From the NCBI GenBank assembly GCA_011390415.1, contig JAABSL010000044.1, positions 1 through 35,459 of the forward strand: 35,459 nt of DNA, read 5' to 3'. The stretch comes from Desulfobacteraceae bacterium (lineage in GTDB: Bacteria > Desulfobacterota > Desulfobacteria > Desulfobacterales > Desulfosalsimonadaceae). Below are positions 16,813 to 25,332 of this stretch, piece by piece (within the stretch, counting starts at the first letter, position 1; each line of letters opens with the position of its first letter). Made by a program: the position numbers and the translations under genes. The notes under the pieces are model-generated. The model was given only the letters and a program-made list of their open reading frames with translations. It had not been told where the DNA came from and did not search any database.

Positions 16813-18192
16813 ATGGCTTTTTCCCATAAGATTTTAACCAAACTCGAACACATTGTCGGCAAATCCAATTGCCTGCATCAAAAAGAAGATATTCTGTGCT
16901 ACGCCTATGATACCACGCCGGATCTTTATTATCCCGAAGCCGTGGTCTTTCCCCAAAATTCGCAGCAGGTCGCCTCGGTTTTAACGCTTGCCAGTCAGTT
17001 CGGGGTCAGTGTCACCCCCCGGGGGGCGGGATCCGGAATGACCGGCGGGTCTGTGCCGGTAAAGGGCGGTATTGTCATGGCCATGACCCGCTTAAACCGG
17101 ATTCTTGCCATTGACCGGGATAACCTGGTGGCCATTTGCGAGCCCGGCGTGGTGACCGGCCAATTCCAGAAAGCAGTGGAAGCCCAGGGCCTGTTTTATC
17201 CGCCGGATCCGTCCAGCGCCGATTTTTCTACACTGGGGGGCAATGCGGCCGAATGTGCCGGCGGACCAAGGGCGGTCAAGTATGGTGTTACGCGGGATTA
17301 TATTCTGGGGCTGGAGGTGGTGCTGCCCACCGGTGAAATTATCAAAACCGGTGTTCAGACAGCCAAAGGCGTGGTGGGGTATGATCTCACCCGGCTGATT
17401 GTGGGATCAGAAGGAACGCTCGGGGTGATTACCCGATTGATTCTTCGCCTGCTTCCATTGCCGGAAATGGTGCAGACCATGACCGTTATTTATGACAAAA
17501 TGGAAACAGCGGCGGAAACGGTTTCCGAAATTATCCGCCAGGGTATAATTCCGCGATCGGTTGAGTATATGGACAATGCGTCGATCCGGTGCGCGGAAGA
17601 ATACAGCAAGGCCGGTCTTCCGACGGATGCGGACGCCATCTTGATCATCGAAGTTGACGGTACTGAAAATGAAGTCTCCCATGCGGTTGAGCGGATCACA
17701 TCGGTTTGCAGTAAAGCCGGTGCCAGAGAAATCAAGCACGCCGAAAACCGGGAAGAGGCCGAAATATTATGGAAAGCCAGAAAATCCGTATCACCGGCAC
17801 TTTTTAAATACGGGCCGGATAAGATCAACGAAGACATTGTGGTCCCGCGCAGCCGGATTCCGGATATGGTCAGAAAAATAAAAGCATTGAGTCGTGAAAC
17901 CGGGCTGACCATGGTCAGTTTCGGCCATGCCGGCGACGGCAATATCCATGTCAATATTATGCTGGATAAAAAGGACCCGGTGTTGCTTCAAAAAGCCAAT
18001 CAGGCGGTGGCGGATGTGTTTGACTACACGCTGGAACTCGGTGGCACCATCTCGGGGGAACACGGGGTGGGGATTACGAAATCCGCTTATATGACAAAAG
18101 AAATCAGCGCGGAATCCGTCGCGTTAATGAGACGCATTAAAGCGGCATTTGATCCGGCAAAAATTTTAAACCCCGGAAAGATGATGGTTTAA
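16813..18192 (+). CDS. glcD: FAD-binding 2-hydroxyacid oxidase/dehydrogenase, GlcD type
   Basis: 459 residues, the normal length for GlcD/D-lactate dehydrogenase proteins of the vanillyl-alcohol-oxidase superfamily. The FAD half (about 35-215) shows VTPRGAGSGMTGGSVP (about 67-82), a GGNAAECAGGPRAVKYG segment and GSEGTLGVITRL. The C-terminal half carries GHAGDGNIHVNI and the terminal SGEHGVGITK. It should oxidise glycolate, D-lactate or a related acid and pass electrons to a partner. The gene starts 9 bases after the DnaA-like gene, so it is probably co-transcribed with it. The usual iron-sulfur partner (GlcF) is not in the window. Exact substrate cannot be told from sequence. Confidence 0.9.
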   Translation: MAFSHKILTKLEHIVGKSNCLHQKEDILCYAYDTTPDLYYPEAVVFPQNSQQVASVLTLASQFGVSVTPRGAGSGMTGGSVPVKGGIVMAMTRLNRILAIDRDNLVAICEPGVVTGQFQKAVEAQGLFYPPDPSSADFSTLGGNAAECAGGPRAVKYGVTRDYILGLEVVLPTGEIIKTGVQTAKGVVGYDLTRLIVGSEGTLGVITRLILRLLPLPEMVQTMTVIYDKMETAAETVSEIIRQGIIPRSVEYMDNASIRCAEEYSKAGLPTDADAILIIEVDGTENEVSHAVERITSVCSKAGAREIKHAENREEAEILWKARKSVSPALFKYGPDKINEDIVVPRSRIPDMVRKIKALSRETGLTMVSFGHAGDGNIHVNIMLDKKDPVLLQKANQAVADVFDYTLELGGTISGEHGVGITKSAYMTKEISAESVALMRRIKAAFDPAKILNPGKMMV

Positions 18193-18326
18193 AGAAGGCT
18201 GGAAAGTGGAAGGTCTGAGACTGAAGCAAAGCAAAAAAGCCCCCGCCGCCAGCCGATGTTGTTTTACCATTTTTATCTTCAGTCTTCCACCTTATACCTT
18301 CTACCTTATACCTTCAACCTCTATTT
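18193..18326. repeat. Convergent spacer with inverted repeat and 14-bp tandem repeat
   Basis: AGACTGAAG (18218-18226) is the exact complement of CTTCAGTCT (18277-18285), and GGAAGGT before it can extend the pairing to TTCCACCTT. The minus-strand T-tract is weak. Immediately after is a 14-base unit (CxACCTTATACCTT) repeated at 18287-18300 and 18301-18314, with a decayed third copy. The spacer lies between converging genes and may help end both transcripts. Confidence 0.6.
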
Positions 18327-18521
18327 TTACTGCATTTTCAATGAAATCTCCTGGGCATTGATAATGTCTTCCAGCTGAACCAGCCGATCCTGCTCCACCT
18401 GTTCGATGGCGCATTTTAACCGCAGCGCGCAGTATTTGCGGCAGACAGGGTCTTTTAAATTAAGATCTCCGAAACATTCAAGGTAACTGTCAACGAGCTT
18501 GTCTTTTGAGTGTTTGCGCAT
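18327..18521 (-). CDS. Small conserved-looking Cys-rich protein
   Basis: 64 residues, function not recognised. It is mostly charged helix with four cysteines in the pattern CFGDLNLKDPVC-x3-C-x5-C (C17, C28, C32, C38), which could hold a metal ion or iron-sulfur cluster. No membrane segment is seen. It begins 9 bases after the stop of suhB on the same strand, so it looks like the last gene of that unit. The length, compact operon position and Cys spacing argue for a real gene. What it binds is unknown. Confidence 0.65.
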   Translation of the reverse strand: MRKHSKDKLVDSYLECFGDLNLKDPVCRKYCALRLKCAIEQVEQDRLVQLEDIINAQEISLKMQ

Positions 18522-18530
18522 AATTACTTT

Positions 18531-19310
18531 TTATATCTCCAATGTGGATTGCAATTCATCGTGAATATGGCTGTTGGTTGCCATTATTTCTTTTTGGTTC
18601 AAATCATAGGGGTTGCCTGAAAAATCAGTGACCCGGGCACCGGCTTCTTCGGCAATGAGCCATCCGGCCGCCGTATCCCAGGGATTTAAATTTTCTTCCC
18701 AGAACCCTTCAAAACGTCCGCATGCGACAAAACAAAGATCAAGGGCCGCAGACCCCAACCGCCGAATGCCCTGGGAAGCGGCAATGCATTGTTTAAACCT
18801 GAGCATCACCGGGTCGAGCATTTGCTTAACATCATAGGGAAAACCGGTTGCCAGCAGGCTTTCTGAAATATCCTTTTGCCTGGAAACTTCTATGGCGGTA
18901 CCGTTTAACGTTGCCCCCTGTCCCCGCACCGCAGTGAACAGTTCCCCGGAAACCGGGTTGAGCACGATGCCGACGTTAATTTCATTGTCAACGGCAAAGG
19001 CAATCGATACGGCAAACAAGGGGATCTGATGGGCAAAATTGGTGGTGCCGTCCAGCGGATCAATGATCCACCGGCAGGCGGATTTCCCGGTTTGATTCAG
19101 CCCGCTTTCTTCCGCCAGAATTTCATGATCCGGAAATCGCCGGCGAATTTCTGCAATAATATTTTTTTCAGATGCAATGTCTGCTTCCGTGACCAGGTCA
19201 ATAGGGCCTTTTTTAGAAACGCGGGTCAGTTTTCCGGAAAAATTATTAATGATTTCAGCACTCTTGTATGCTGCGCCGATGGCGGTATTTTTTATCAGGT
19301 TTAAATCCAT
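18531..19310 (-). CDS. suhB: Inositol-1-monophosphatase family protein
   Basis: 259 residues, usual for the family. Mg2+-dependent phosphatase motifs are complete: EILAEESG (63-70, metal ligand E67 or E68), WIIDPLDGTTNFAH (81-94, metal ligands in DPLDGTT) and NPWDTAAGWLIAEEAGA (about 208-224, DNPWD-like). It should hydrolyse inositol-phosphate or a related sugar phosphate in the cytoplasm. E. coli SuhB also binds the NusG/rRNA antitermination complex, a second role that sequence alone cannot confirm here. AGGAGGAT lies directly before the ATG. An 89-base spacer separates it from hflX, and it precedes the small Cys-rich gene. Confidence 0.93.
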   Translation of the reverse strand: MDLNLIKNTAIGAAYKSAEIINNFSGKLTRVSKKGPIDLVTEADIASEKNIIAEIRRRFPDHEILAEESGLNQTGKSACRWIIDPLDGTTNFAHQIPLFAVSIAFAVDNEINVGIVLNPVSGELFTAVRGQGATLNGTAIEVSRQKDISESLLATGFPYDVKQMLDPVMLRFKQCIAASQGIRRLGSAALDLCFVACGRFEGFWEENLNPWDTAAGWLIAEEAGARVTDFSGNPYDLNQKEIMATNSHIHDELQSTLEI

Positions 19311-19399
19311 ATCCTCCTAAATATAACAGATCATTTGATTTCGTCAATATTATATATTGGATAATCTGTTTGCCCGGATGCCGGTAAGATTTATTTGCC

Positions 19400-21052
19400 T
19401 TATGAATTCGGATGAACAATGCCCGATTCCGGGGCCATGACCAAAGACTGCATCTTTTCAATTAACGGGGTCAGTGTGGCCGGAATTTTTGCGGAAATCG
19501 GGAGGCCGCCGGTTTCCTGCACAATGCCGGCCATGGTGTCTTCGTCCACCAGATCTTTTTTATTCAGCACGTTGATGGTCCGGATGCGGTCGATATTGAG
19601 ATCTTCCAATATGGTATTCACGGAATGAATCTGTGACGGATAATCCGGATTGCTGCAGTCAATCACATGGAGCAGCAGGTCCGCGCTTTCAAGTTCTTCC
19701 AGTGTGGCCCGGAATGCCACCTGAAGTTCCTTGGGCAGATCTTTGATAAACCCCACCGTGTCGGTGATGATGACTTCAGAATCTTTCGGCAGCCGCATCC
19801 GGCGGCTGGACGGATCTAAGGTGGCGAACAGGCGGCTTTCCGCCAGAACCCGGCTTTTGGTCAACGTGTTCAGCAATGTGGATTTTCCGGCATTGGTATA
19901 GCCGATAATGGATATGACCGGCAATCCCTTTTTTTCCCGTCTTGATTTCTGCAGCTGCCGCTGTTTTTTAACCTGTTTGAGCCCTTTTTCAATGCGCGTA
20001 ATCCGGTCCCGGATTCGCCGGCGGTCCACTTCCAGTTTTGTTTCTCCGGGTCCCCGGCCGCCGATGCCGCCGGCCAATCTGGACAGGGCCGTATTTTGTT
20101 TGATCAGCCGCGGCAGCATATATTTAAGCTGGGCCAGCTCGACCTGCAGCTTACCTTCCCGTGTCTGGGCCCGCTGGGCAAATATGTCCAGAATCAGCTG
20201 CGTCCGGTCGATGACCTTGAGTTCGACTTTGTCTGTGATGGATTTAATCTGTGACGGATTGAGTTCCTGATCAAACACAATCAGGGTCGCTCCTTTTTGC
20301 ATGGCCAGGATGTTCAACTCTTCGATTTTACCGCTGCCGAGAAGAAACCGGGCGTCGATTTTTTTTCTGTGCTGAATAATGGCATCCAGAACAAAAATAT
20401 TACTCGACCGGGCCAGCTCTTTTAATTCGGCAAGGGAGGCTTCTGCTTTAGATCTTGATGATGTGGTGACACTGATGAGAATGGCGCGTTCGACGCCGGC
20501 GTCCACATCGTGGAGTGCGCTGATCTTTGATAATTCCGATTCGATCGACTGGATCAGCGCAAGACAGTTGACATCGAGCTGGTCCGGAGCAGCCGGGGGG
20601 TGAATCTGATAAGGTGTGTTTGCGGATGGATCCGGAAAAATGGTTGCCAGATGGACCTGGTGGGGCAGACCCGCATCCGACAGGGTAATGGCGGCAATCA
20701 GGTCGAGTCGCAGCAGGGTCAGGTCAGTGAGGTCATCTTTGGTCAGGGGTTCGTTTTTAATATGGGTATGAACAAACCGCAGGCCTTTGAGCCGTCCCGG
20801 GGGGGTCCGGTAATCGCTGGTATCCGGGAGCATGATGCCGCTATGGTCACCAATGACCACATAGATGATTTTCCCCGAACGGTTTGCCAGAAATCCGATC
20901 TGGCGTTTGATTTCATAGGACAGCGCGCTGAGTTCTTCAAAAAGCTGGGGCGTTGCAATTACTTCCGGCGGAATTCGGTGACGGTAAATGTTTTCAATCC
21001 GGCGGAGTTGGGTGGCTTTGAGTCCGGTGGTGTTGCCAAGCAGTTTTTTCAT
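19400..21052 (-). CDS. hflX: GTPase HflX with an N-terminal extension
   Basis: 550 residues against about 426 in E. coli. The HflX part starts near residue 190. It shows the GGIGGRGPGETKLEVDRRRIRDR segment (conserved, cited in part), a coiled linker, then the G domain with GYTNAGKSTLLN (G1, about 382-393), DTVGF (G3) and NKKD (G4). HflX splits stalled ribosomes under stress. Residues 1-185 are extra: GLRFVHTHIKNEPLTKDD holds H95, H97, T104 and D107, reminiscent of a JAMM/MPN metalloprotease HxH...SxxD motif, with one residue fewer than the canonical spacing. The gene starts 17 bases upstream of the dnaB... that is, hflX follows dnaB on the minus strand with a 17-base gap, so they likely share a transcript. 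Confidence 0.92.
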   Translation of the reverse strand: MKKLLGNTTGLKATQLRRIENIYRHRIPPEVIATPQLFEELSALSYEIKRQIGFLANRSGKIIYVVIGDHSGIMLPDTSDYRTPPGRLKGLRFVHTHIKNEPLTKDDLTDLTLLRLDLIAAITLSDAGLPHQVHLATIFPDPSANTPYQIHPPAAPDQLDVNCLALIQSIESELSKISALHDVDAGVERAILISVTTSSRSKAEASLAELKELARSSNIFVLDAIIQHRKKIDARFLLGSGKIEELNILAMQKGATLIVFDQELNPSQIKSITDKVELKVIDRTQLILDIFAQRAQTREGKLQVELAQLKYMLPRLIKQNTALSRLAGGIGGRGPGETKLEVDRRRIRDRITRIEKGLKQVKKQRQLQKSRREKKGLPVISIIGYTNAGKSTLLNTLTKSRVLAESRLFATLDPSSRRMRLPKDSEVIITDTVGFIKDLPKELQVAFRATLEELESADLLLHVIDCSNPDYPSQIHSVNTILEDLNIDRIRTINVLNKKDLVDEDTMAGIVQETGGLPISAKIPATLTPLIEKMQSLVMAPESGIVHPNS

Positions 21053-21069
21053 TAACCTAAGTTGCGCAT

Positions 21070-22467
21070 TTAATTATAATCCGGTTCTCCGGCAGAATCA
21101 TAGCCTTCATACTCGTAGGCGATATTTTCAAAACGGGTATAGGAATCCTTGAAACTGAGCTGCTGCATGCCGGTGGGGCCGCTGCGGTGTTTGGCAATAA
21201 TGATTTCCGCATTGCCTTTGTGGGGGTTGTTCTCGTCTTTGTTGTAGACCTCGTCCCGGTAAATAAACATGACAATATCCGCGTCCTGTTCAAGGGCACC
21301 GGATTCTCTTAAGTCGGACAGCTGCGGCCGCTTGTCACTTCTTTCTTCCAGGCGCCGGTTCAGCTGGGACAGGGCAATAATGGGAATATTGAGCTCTTTT
21401 GCCAGGGCTTTTAACGAGCGGGACATCTCGGAAATTTCCAGGTCCCGGCGATCCATGGCCGAGCGGGGTTTCATCAGCTGGAGGTAATCAATGATAATCA
21501 GCCCGATATTTTTTTCCAGTTTCAGGCGGCGTGCCTTTGTTTTTACGTCCAGAGACGTCAGTTCGGAAGAATCATCCAGAAAAATGGGGGATTCGGATAA
21601 AATATCCGCAGCATCCGTCAGTTTGTTCCAGTCATCGTCGCTGAAAAAACCGCTCCGGACAGACGATGAATCAATCCGTGCTTCTGAGCACAAAAGCCGC
21701 ATGGAAAGCTGCTCTTTGGACATTTCCAGGGAAAAAAACAAAACCGGCGTTTCGGAATCCACCGCAATATTCCGGGCCAGGTTTAAGGAAAAGGCGGTTT
21801 TTCCCATACCCGGGCGGGCGGCCAGAATGATCAGGTCCGAACCCTGAAGTCCGGAAGTTAAGGTGTCGAGTTTTTTAAATCCGGTGGAAAGGCCGCTGAT
21901 CAGGGATTTGTTGCCCCGTCGTTCCACCAGCGCATCAATGTTCATATCAATGGCCTGGCTGATGGGATAATAGGAGGGCTTGCTTTTATTGTCCGCGATT
22001 TCAAAGATGATGCTTTCCGCAAAATCAATGACATCATCAACCCCGGAGGTATTGTCGAAACAGCGGTTTGAAATATCGCTGGCCGCCTTGATCATCCGCC
22101 GCAAAGAGGCGTTGTCCCGTATGATTTTGGCATATTCCACCGCATTGGCCGGAATGGGGGCCGTGTCCATCAATTTGGCCAGATAAACTGCGCCGCCGAT
22201 CTCATCCAGCTGATTATTGCTTTTCAGCGCATTGGCCAGGGTGACCAGATCAATGGGCTCATTTTTGTGGGACATTTCAGTGATGGTTTTGAAGATTTTC
22301 TGGTGGGCGGTCCGATAAAAATCTTCTGCTGAAAGAATGTCCAGAATATTCAGCAATGTATAATTATCAAGCAGAATGGCGCTGATAATGGATTCTTCCG
22401 CATCAATATTTTGCGGCGGCAGGCTGCCGGAAGGCGGCTGTGTGGTCTTCGTCCGTTTGGTGTTCAT
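21070..22467 (-). CDS. dnaB: Replicative DNA helicase DnaB
   Basis: 465 residues from ATG at 22467 (MNTKRTKTTQ). A longer frame starting at 22623 adds 52 unlikely residues and crosses a hairpin, so I chose the shorter form, which matches the family length of about 454-471. The N-terminal collar domain begins NIDAEESIISAILLD. The RecA-like helicase core has AARPGMGKTAFSLN (Walker A), FFSLEMSKEQL, IIIDYLQLM (Walker B) and a late SDLRESGALEQDAD with FIYRDEVY. DnaB unwinds DNA at the fork as a hexamer. No intein is visible. It lies 17 bases before hflX and 261 bases after rplI. Confidence 0.96.
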   Translation of the reverse strand: MNTKRTKTTQPPSGSLPPQNIDAEESIISAILLDNYTLLNILDILSAEDFYRTAHQKIFKTITEMSHKNEPIDLVTLANALKSNNQLDEIGGAVYLAKLMDTAPIPANAVEYAKIIRDNASLRRMIKAASDISNRCFDNTSGVDDVIDFAESIIFEIADNKSKPSYYPISQAIDMNIDALVERRGNKSLISGLSTGFKKLDTLTSGLQGSDLIILAARPGMGKTAFSLNLARNIAVDSETPVLFFSLEMSKEQLSMRLLCSEARIDSSSVRSGFFSDDDWNKLTDAADILSESPIFLDDSSELTSLDVKTKARRLKLEKNIGLIIIDYLQLMKPRSAMDRRDLEISEMSRSLKALAKELNIPIIALSQLNRRLEERSDKRPQLSDLRESGALEQDADIVMFIYRDEVYNKDENNPHKGNAEIIIAKHRSGPTGMQQLSFKDSYTRFENIAYEYEGYDSAGEPDYN

Positions 22468-22728
22468 ATCGAAAAAACAGGGCCCAGTGTTTGAAGAGAT
22501 AAAAATTTGAAACGGGTCAGCCGATAAAAACAATGGTTCATTTGACAACGCAGCATTGTAACAACCGGTTTTTACGTTATCGGGAAGGAATGCGCGCAAC
22601 ACCGGGTGCCGGTGTTGCGGCAAACCATTATAAGGAAATAAAAAGGTGCGGCATTGATCGTATCACCGCATTTTTTTTGCAAAGCTTCAGTTGCCCGCAA
22701 TGTTTTTTACTGCAAGTCCTTAAAACTT
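22468..22728. other. Spacer between rplI and dnaB with a perfect hairpin
   Basis: CGCAACACCGG (22595-22605) and CCGGTGTTGCG (22609-22619) form a perfect 11-bp stem on a three-base GTG loop. On the minus strand a weaker stem (TGCGG/CCGCA, about 22648-22672) sits between A- and T-rich runs and could terminate the ribosomal-protein transcript. The rest shows no gene. Confidence 0.65.
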
Positions 22729-23172
22729 TTATTCCGCTTCAATCTCAAGGGTAATTTCAGGCTCGATATCTTTATAGACCCGAATGGGAATTTGATAAGT
22801 GCCCAGTTCTTTAATGGGCTCTTTTAGTAGAATCATCCGTTTGAGCACGTCCACATTTTGCGCGGTGAGTGCATCCATGATTTCACGGGTGGTTACCGAA
22901 CCGTATAAACGGCCTTCGTCGGCAACTTTAGCAGAAATTTTGCAGACAACGCCTTCGAGTTTTTTTGCCATTTCTTCCGCGGTTTCCCGTTCTTTGGCAA
23001 TCTGAAAATCCAGTTTTGCTTTTTCCTGGGCCATGATATTCCGGTTGGCCGGGGTTGCGAAAACGGCTTTTCCGCGAGGGACTAAATAATTGCGTGCATA
23101 TCCGTTTTTGACGTCCACTTCCGAGCCGATGATGCCCAATGGTTCAATTGTTTCTTTTAGTATTACTTTCAT
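22729..23172 (-). CDS. rplI: 50S ribosomal protein L9
   Basis: 147 residues, normal for L9. The N-terminal domain has MKVILKETIEPLG, then GYARNYLVPRGKAVFAT (23-40 region), the L9 signature. It is followed by the long central helix (EKAKLDFQIAKERETAEEMAKKLEG) and the C-terminal RNA-binding domain with LYGSVTTREIMDAL. L9 binds 23S rRNA near the L1 stalk and helps maintain the reading frame. It is the fourth gene of rpsF-rpsR-membrane protein-rplI, 49 bases after the DUF2232-like gene. This order is common in bacteria. Confidence 0.97.
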   Translation of the reverse strand: MKVILKETIEPLGIIGSEVDVKNGYARNYLVPRGKAVFATPANRNIMAQEKAKLDFQIAKERETAEEMAKKLEGVVCKISAKVADEGRLYGSVTTREIMDALTAQNVDVLKRMILLKEPIKELGTYQIPIRVYKDIEPEITLEIEAE

Positions 23173-23221
23173 TTGTTAATCTCCGCAAGCATAAAAACCA
23201 TAAGTTTTTTTGTTAAAAAAA

Positions 23222-24196
23222 TTATGAAGACAGGGGAATCTGTTTGTCGGTGTCATTATTTCCCAGTTTTCTGAAATTCAGCCATACATCAAAAAAGCCG
23301 ATGCCGGCAATCACAAATATAAAAACCTGCTGAATGATAATCGTCGTGTATAATAAAACCCGGATCGCCAGCGGAATTTTCTTTTTTTCAAAATAAAACG
23401 ATATAATTGCTATTCCCTGAAAAAAATAGATGATGGTAAAAACAATCATTCCGTTTAAGCCCAGTATCTTTAAAAATCCGCCGGGCAGCAGCAGCGCCAG
23501 GGCGCTTGCCACGACTCCCCAGACCAGCAGATCCGGGGTTTTCCATGTATTCAGCCCGGCAATTGACTGATATGCATGGCTTTCGGTTTTGAGTACGATT
23601 CTTGCCAGCAGCAGATTGATCCATGCGGATACCAAAAGACCGGCTGTACAAATTGCCGGTAAAATCCGCACCAGCACATACCGGATCTGATCTATTGAAT
23701 CAGACAGCATGGTAATGCTTTCTTCCGGCATTCCCATGTTTTCATACAATGCAATCGTCAGCTCAAGGTTTTTGTCGATGTAGCCGGACACCAGCTGAAT
23801 CAGGCCGAGATTCGACAGGTTGGCATATACGGCCAGTCCGAAGATACCGGCTGTCAGAACCAGACCGGATGCATACCCGACTGTTTTTTCCACAGCCAGG
23901 TTCTTTTCTATAAATTCTCCCATGGAGAATCCCAGCAATAACATGCCGGCAATAAAATACAGATCCGCACTCAGGCCGCCGGAGAAAAAAATTAAAAATA
24001 TAAACGCGCCGCCGGCGACGATGGCTGCTTTCTGGGTTCCCAGGCGAATCCGGTAATAGAATGCCGGCAAGGGCACAACCAGAAAAAAAATAAACCCAAA
24101 AACCGGAATGGAAATTGACAGCGCGCAAATCAAAGCCGTAAGCGTAATGCCGAGCAATAGCATTTTCTGGTGTGTCTTCTGATTTGCGGTTTCCAC
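23222..24196 (-). CDS. DUF2232-like multi-spanning membrane protein
   Basis: 324 residues from GTG at 24196, chosen because AAGGAG lies 8 bases upstream; a longer frame from 24280 would overlap rpsR. About eight hydrophobic segments are visible, for example LLLGITLTALICALSISIP, FIFFLVVPLPAFYY, AAIVAGGAFIFLIFF and, near the end, IRVLLYTTIIIQQVFIFVIAGIGFF. Location between rpsR and rplI and the membrane topology match the DUF2232 (YybS-like) proteins often found in this operon. Family function is unknown; an energy-coupling-factor S-component-like fold has been suggested for such proteins, but I cannot verify that here. Confidence 0.85.
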   Translation of the reverse strand: METANQKTHQKMLLLGITLTALICALSISIPVFGFIFFLVVPLPAFYYRIRLGTQKAAIVAGGAFIFLIFFSGGLSADLYFIAGMLLLGFSMGEFIEKNLAVEKTVGYASGLVLTAGIFGLAVYANLSNLGLIQLVSGYIDKNLELTIALYENMGMPEESITMLSDSIDQIRYVLVRILPAICTAGLLVSAWINLLLARIVLKTESHAYQSIAGLNTWKTPDLLVWGVVASALALLLPGGFLKILGLNGMIVFTIIYFFQGIAIISFYFEKKKIPLAIRVLLYTTIIIQQVFIFVIAGIGFFDVWLNFRKLGNNDTDKQIPLSS

Positions 24197-24242
24197 CCCC
24201 TGTACTCCTTGTATCTGTTTCCAAAACCGTGTGTCCGGTTTT

Positions 24243-24488
24243 TTACGTATCCAGTGTACCGACATACGGCAGCAGGGCAATGGATCTGCTCCGTTTTATG
24301 GCTCTGGCCAGTTCCCGCTGATGATTGGCGCAGGTGCCGGAAATGCGTCTGGGAATTATTTTTGCCCGCTCGGAAATAAAATATCTCAGCATATTGACAT
24401 CTTTATAATTGATTTCCAGGGTGCTGTCGGCACAGAAGCGGCAGACTTTGCGTCGGTGAAAAAATCTTCTTTTTTGTGGTCCAGGCAT
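24243..24488 (-). CDS. rpsR: 30S ribosomal protein S18, cysteine-containing form
   Basis: 81 residues with the S18 core: [43 protein letters not shown] (described by its conserved blocks YKDV, RYF and [12 protein letters not shown]). S18 sits on the 30S platform paired with S6. The N terminus has CRFC (C16, C19), and CANH (C53, H56) completes a likely zinc-binding set, so this is the C+ form. The start codon overlaps the rpsF stop by one base (TAATG), which couples the two genes. Confidence 0.97.
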   Translation of the reverse strand: MPGPQKRRFFHRRKVCRFCADSTLEINYKDVNMLRYFISERAKIIPRRISGTCANHQRELARAIKRSRSIALLPYVGTLDT

Positions 24489-24973
24489 TATATTGACTCC
24501 TCTGTTTCTGATTCAGTTTCTGTGGTTTTGGTTTCCACGGCTTCATCAGATGTGTCTTCGGCAGAAGATGGTTCATCTGTTTTTTCTGTTTCCGCTGCTT
24601 CTGCTGTGCCCCCTGTTTCCGTTGCCTCAGCTGTTTTAGCGTCTGCTTCCGGTTCTTCTTCAATCACTGCCAGTGACTCAGGATCCACGTCTCTGGCCAG
24701 CAGAACCGTCATGTATTTCAGGATGCGATAATCCAGCCGGAAAAGCCGTTCTATCTCATCCACTAAAGCGCCTTCGCTGCAGAAATCCAGGCGGACATAC
24801 CGTCCCTGTCTCTTTTTCCTGATTTCATAGGCAAATTTTCGGCTGCCCCAGTCATCAAACATGATCAGTTTGCCGTCTGCCGCAATCCTTGATTTCAGTT
24901 TTTCAAAAATGGAATCCTGCTCCGTTTCCGGTGTGTCAGGATCGACAATAAATATTGTCTCGTAATGGTTCAT
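24488..24973 (-). CDS. rpsF: 30S ribosomal protein S6 with a long acidic tail
   Basis: 161 residues from ATG at 24973, placed by AAAAGGAGG just upstream; an earlier in-frame start at 25060 lacks such a site. Residues 1-100 are S6 ([13 protein letters not shown], then [19 protein letters not shown]). Residues from about 104 to the end are a low-complexity tail rich in Glu, Thr and Ala with almost no hydrophobics. S6 tails in other bacteria are usually shorter. In E. coli the RimK enzyme adds glutamates to the S6 C terminus, so a genome-encoded Glu-rich tail is a striking parallel, though the function of this one is unknown. Confidence 0.95.
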   Translation of the reverse strand: MNHYETIFIVDPDTPETEQDSIFEKLKSRIAADGKLIMFDDWGSRKFAYEIRKKRQGRYVRLDFCSEGALVDEIERLFRLDYRILKYMTVLLARDVDPESLAVIEEEPEADAKTAEATETGGTAEAAETEKTDEPSSAEDTSDEAVETKTTETESETEESI

Positions 24974-24995
24974 GCGTCCTCCTTTTGGATATAAA

Positions 24996-25017
24996 GCCCT
25001 GTCATTATTAACAGAGC
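24996..25017 (-). promoter_or_regulatory. Leader hairpin before rpsF
   Basis: In the rpsF mRNA leader, GCTCTGT pairs with ACAGGGC around the loop TAATAATG, a 7-bp stem with one wobble, located 22-44 bases before the start codon. Its place suggests a role in rpsF regulation, but I did not find the CCG element of the known S6:S18 leader motif. Confidence 0.35.
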
Positions 25018-25050
25018 AAGGATAAAAATGATTACCTGTAAAAACTATCT

Positions 25051-25079
25051 TTGATAACAATATCTGCCGGCACTGTCAA
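25051..25079 (-). promoter_or_regulatory. Candidate sigma70 promoter of the rpsF operon
   Basis: On the minus strand TTGACA (25079-25074) and TATCAA (25056-25051) are 17 bases apart. Transcription would begin near 25044, about 70 bases before the rpsF start. The -35 box is perfect and the -10 box matches at four of six positions. Confidence 0.55.
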
Positions 25080-25332
25080 GCAGTTTTGAATTTTGATATC
25101 ATCTGAAAGAAATAAACAAAAAGGGCTCAGATGGCAATGGATTTTAAAGAGCGCCAAAAACTGTTTATTTTCAAAATACGGTATCAAAATCAGCTAAATA
25201 CGGGTTTGGCTTTATTTGTTTTTTGGCCGTATTCCCCTATGATGACCTGTAACATGATCATCCCTGGCAGCCTGAGAAATTGATTTTTGCGGCGTCCGGT
25301 TATCGTTATATCAACAATATCTTTACGTTAAT

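Noticed and set aside
22467-22623. 52-residue N-terminal extension of DnaB
   Set aside because: The extension spans a perfect hairpin and exceeds the usual family length. The ATG at 22467 gives the normal N terminus.
24996-25017. Known S6:S18 leader motif in the rpsF mRNA
   Set aside because: A hairpin exists, but the bulged CCG element that defines the known motif was not found. Kept only as a generic hairpin.
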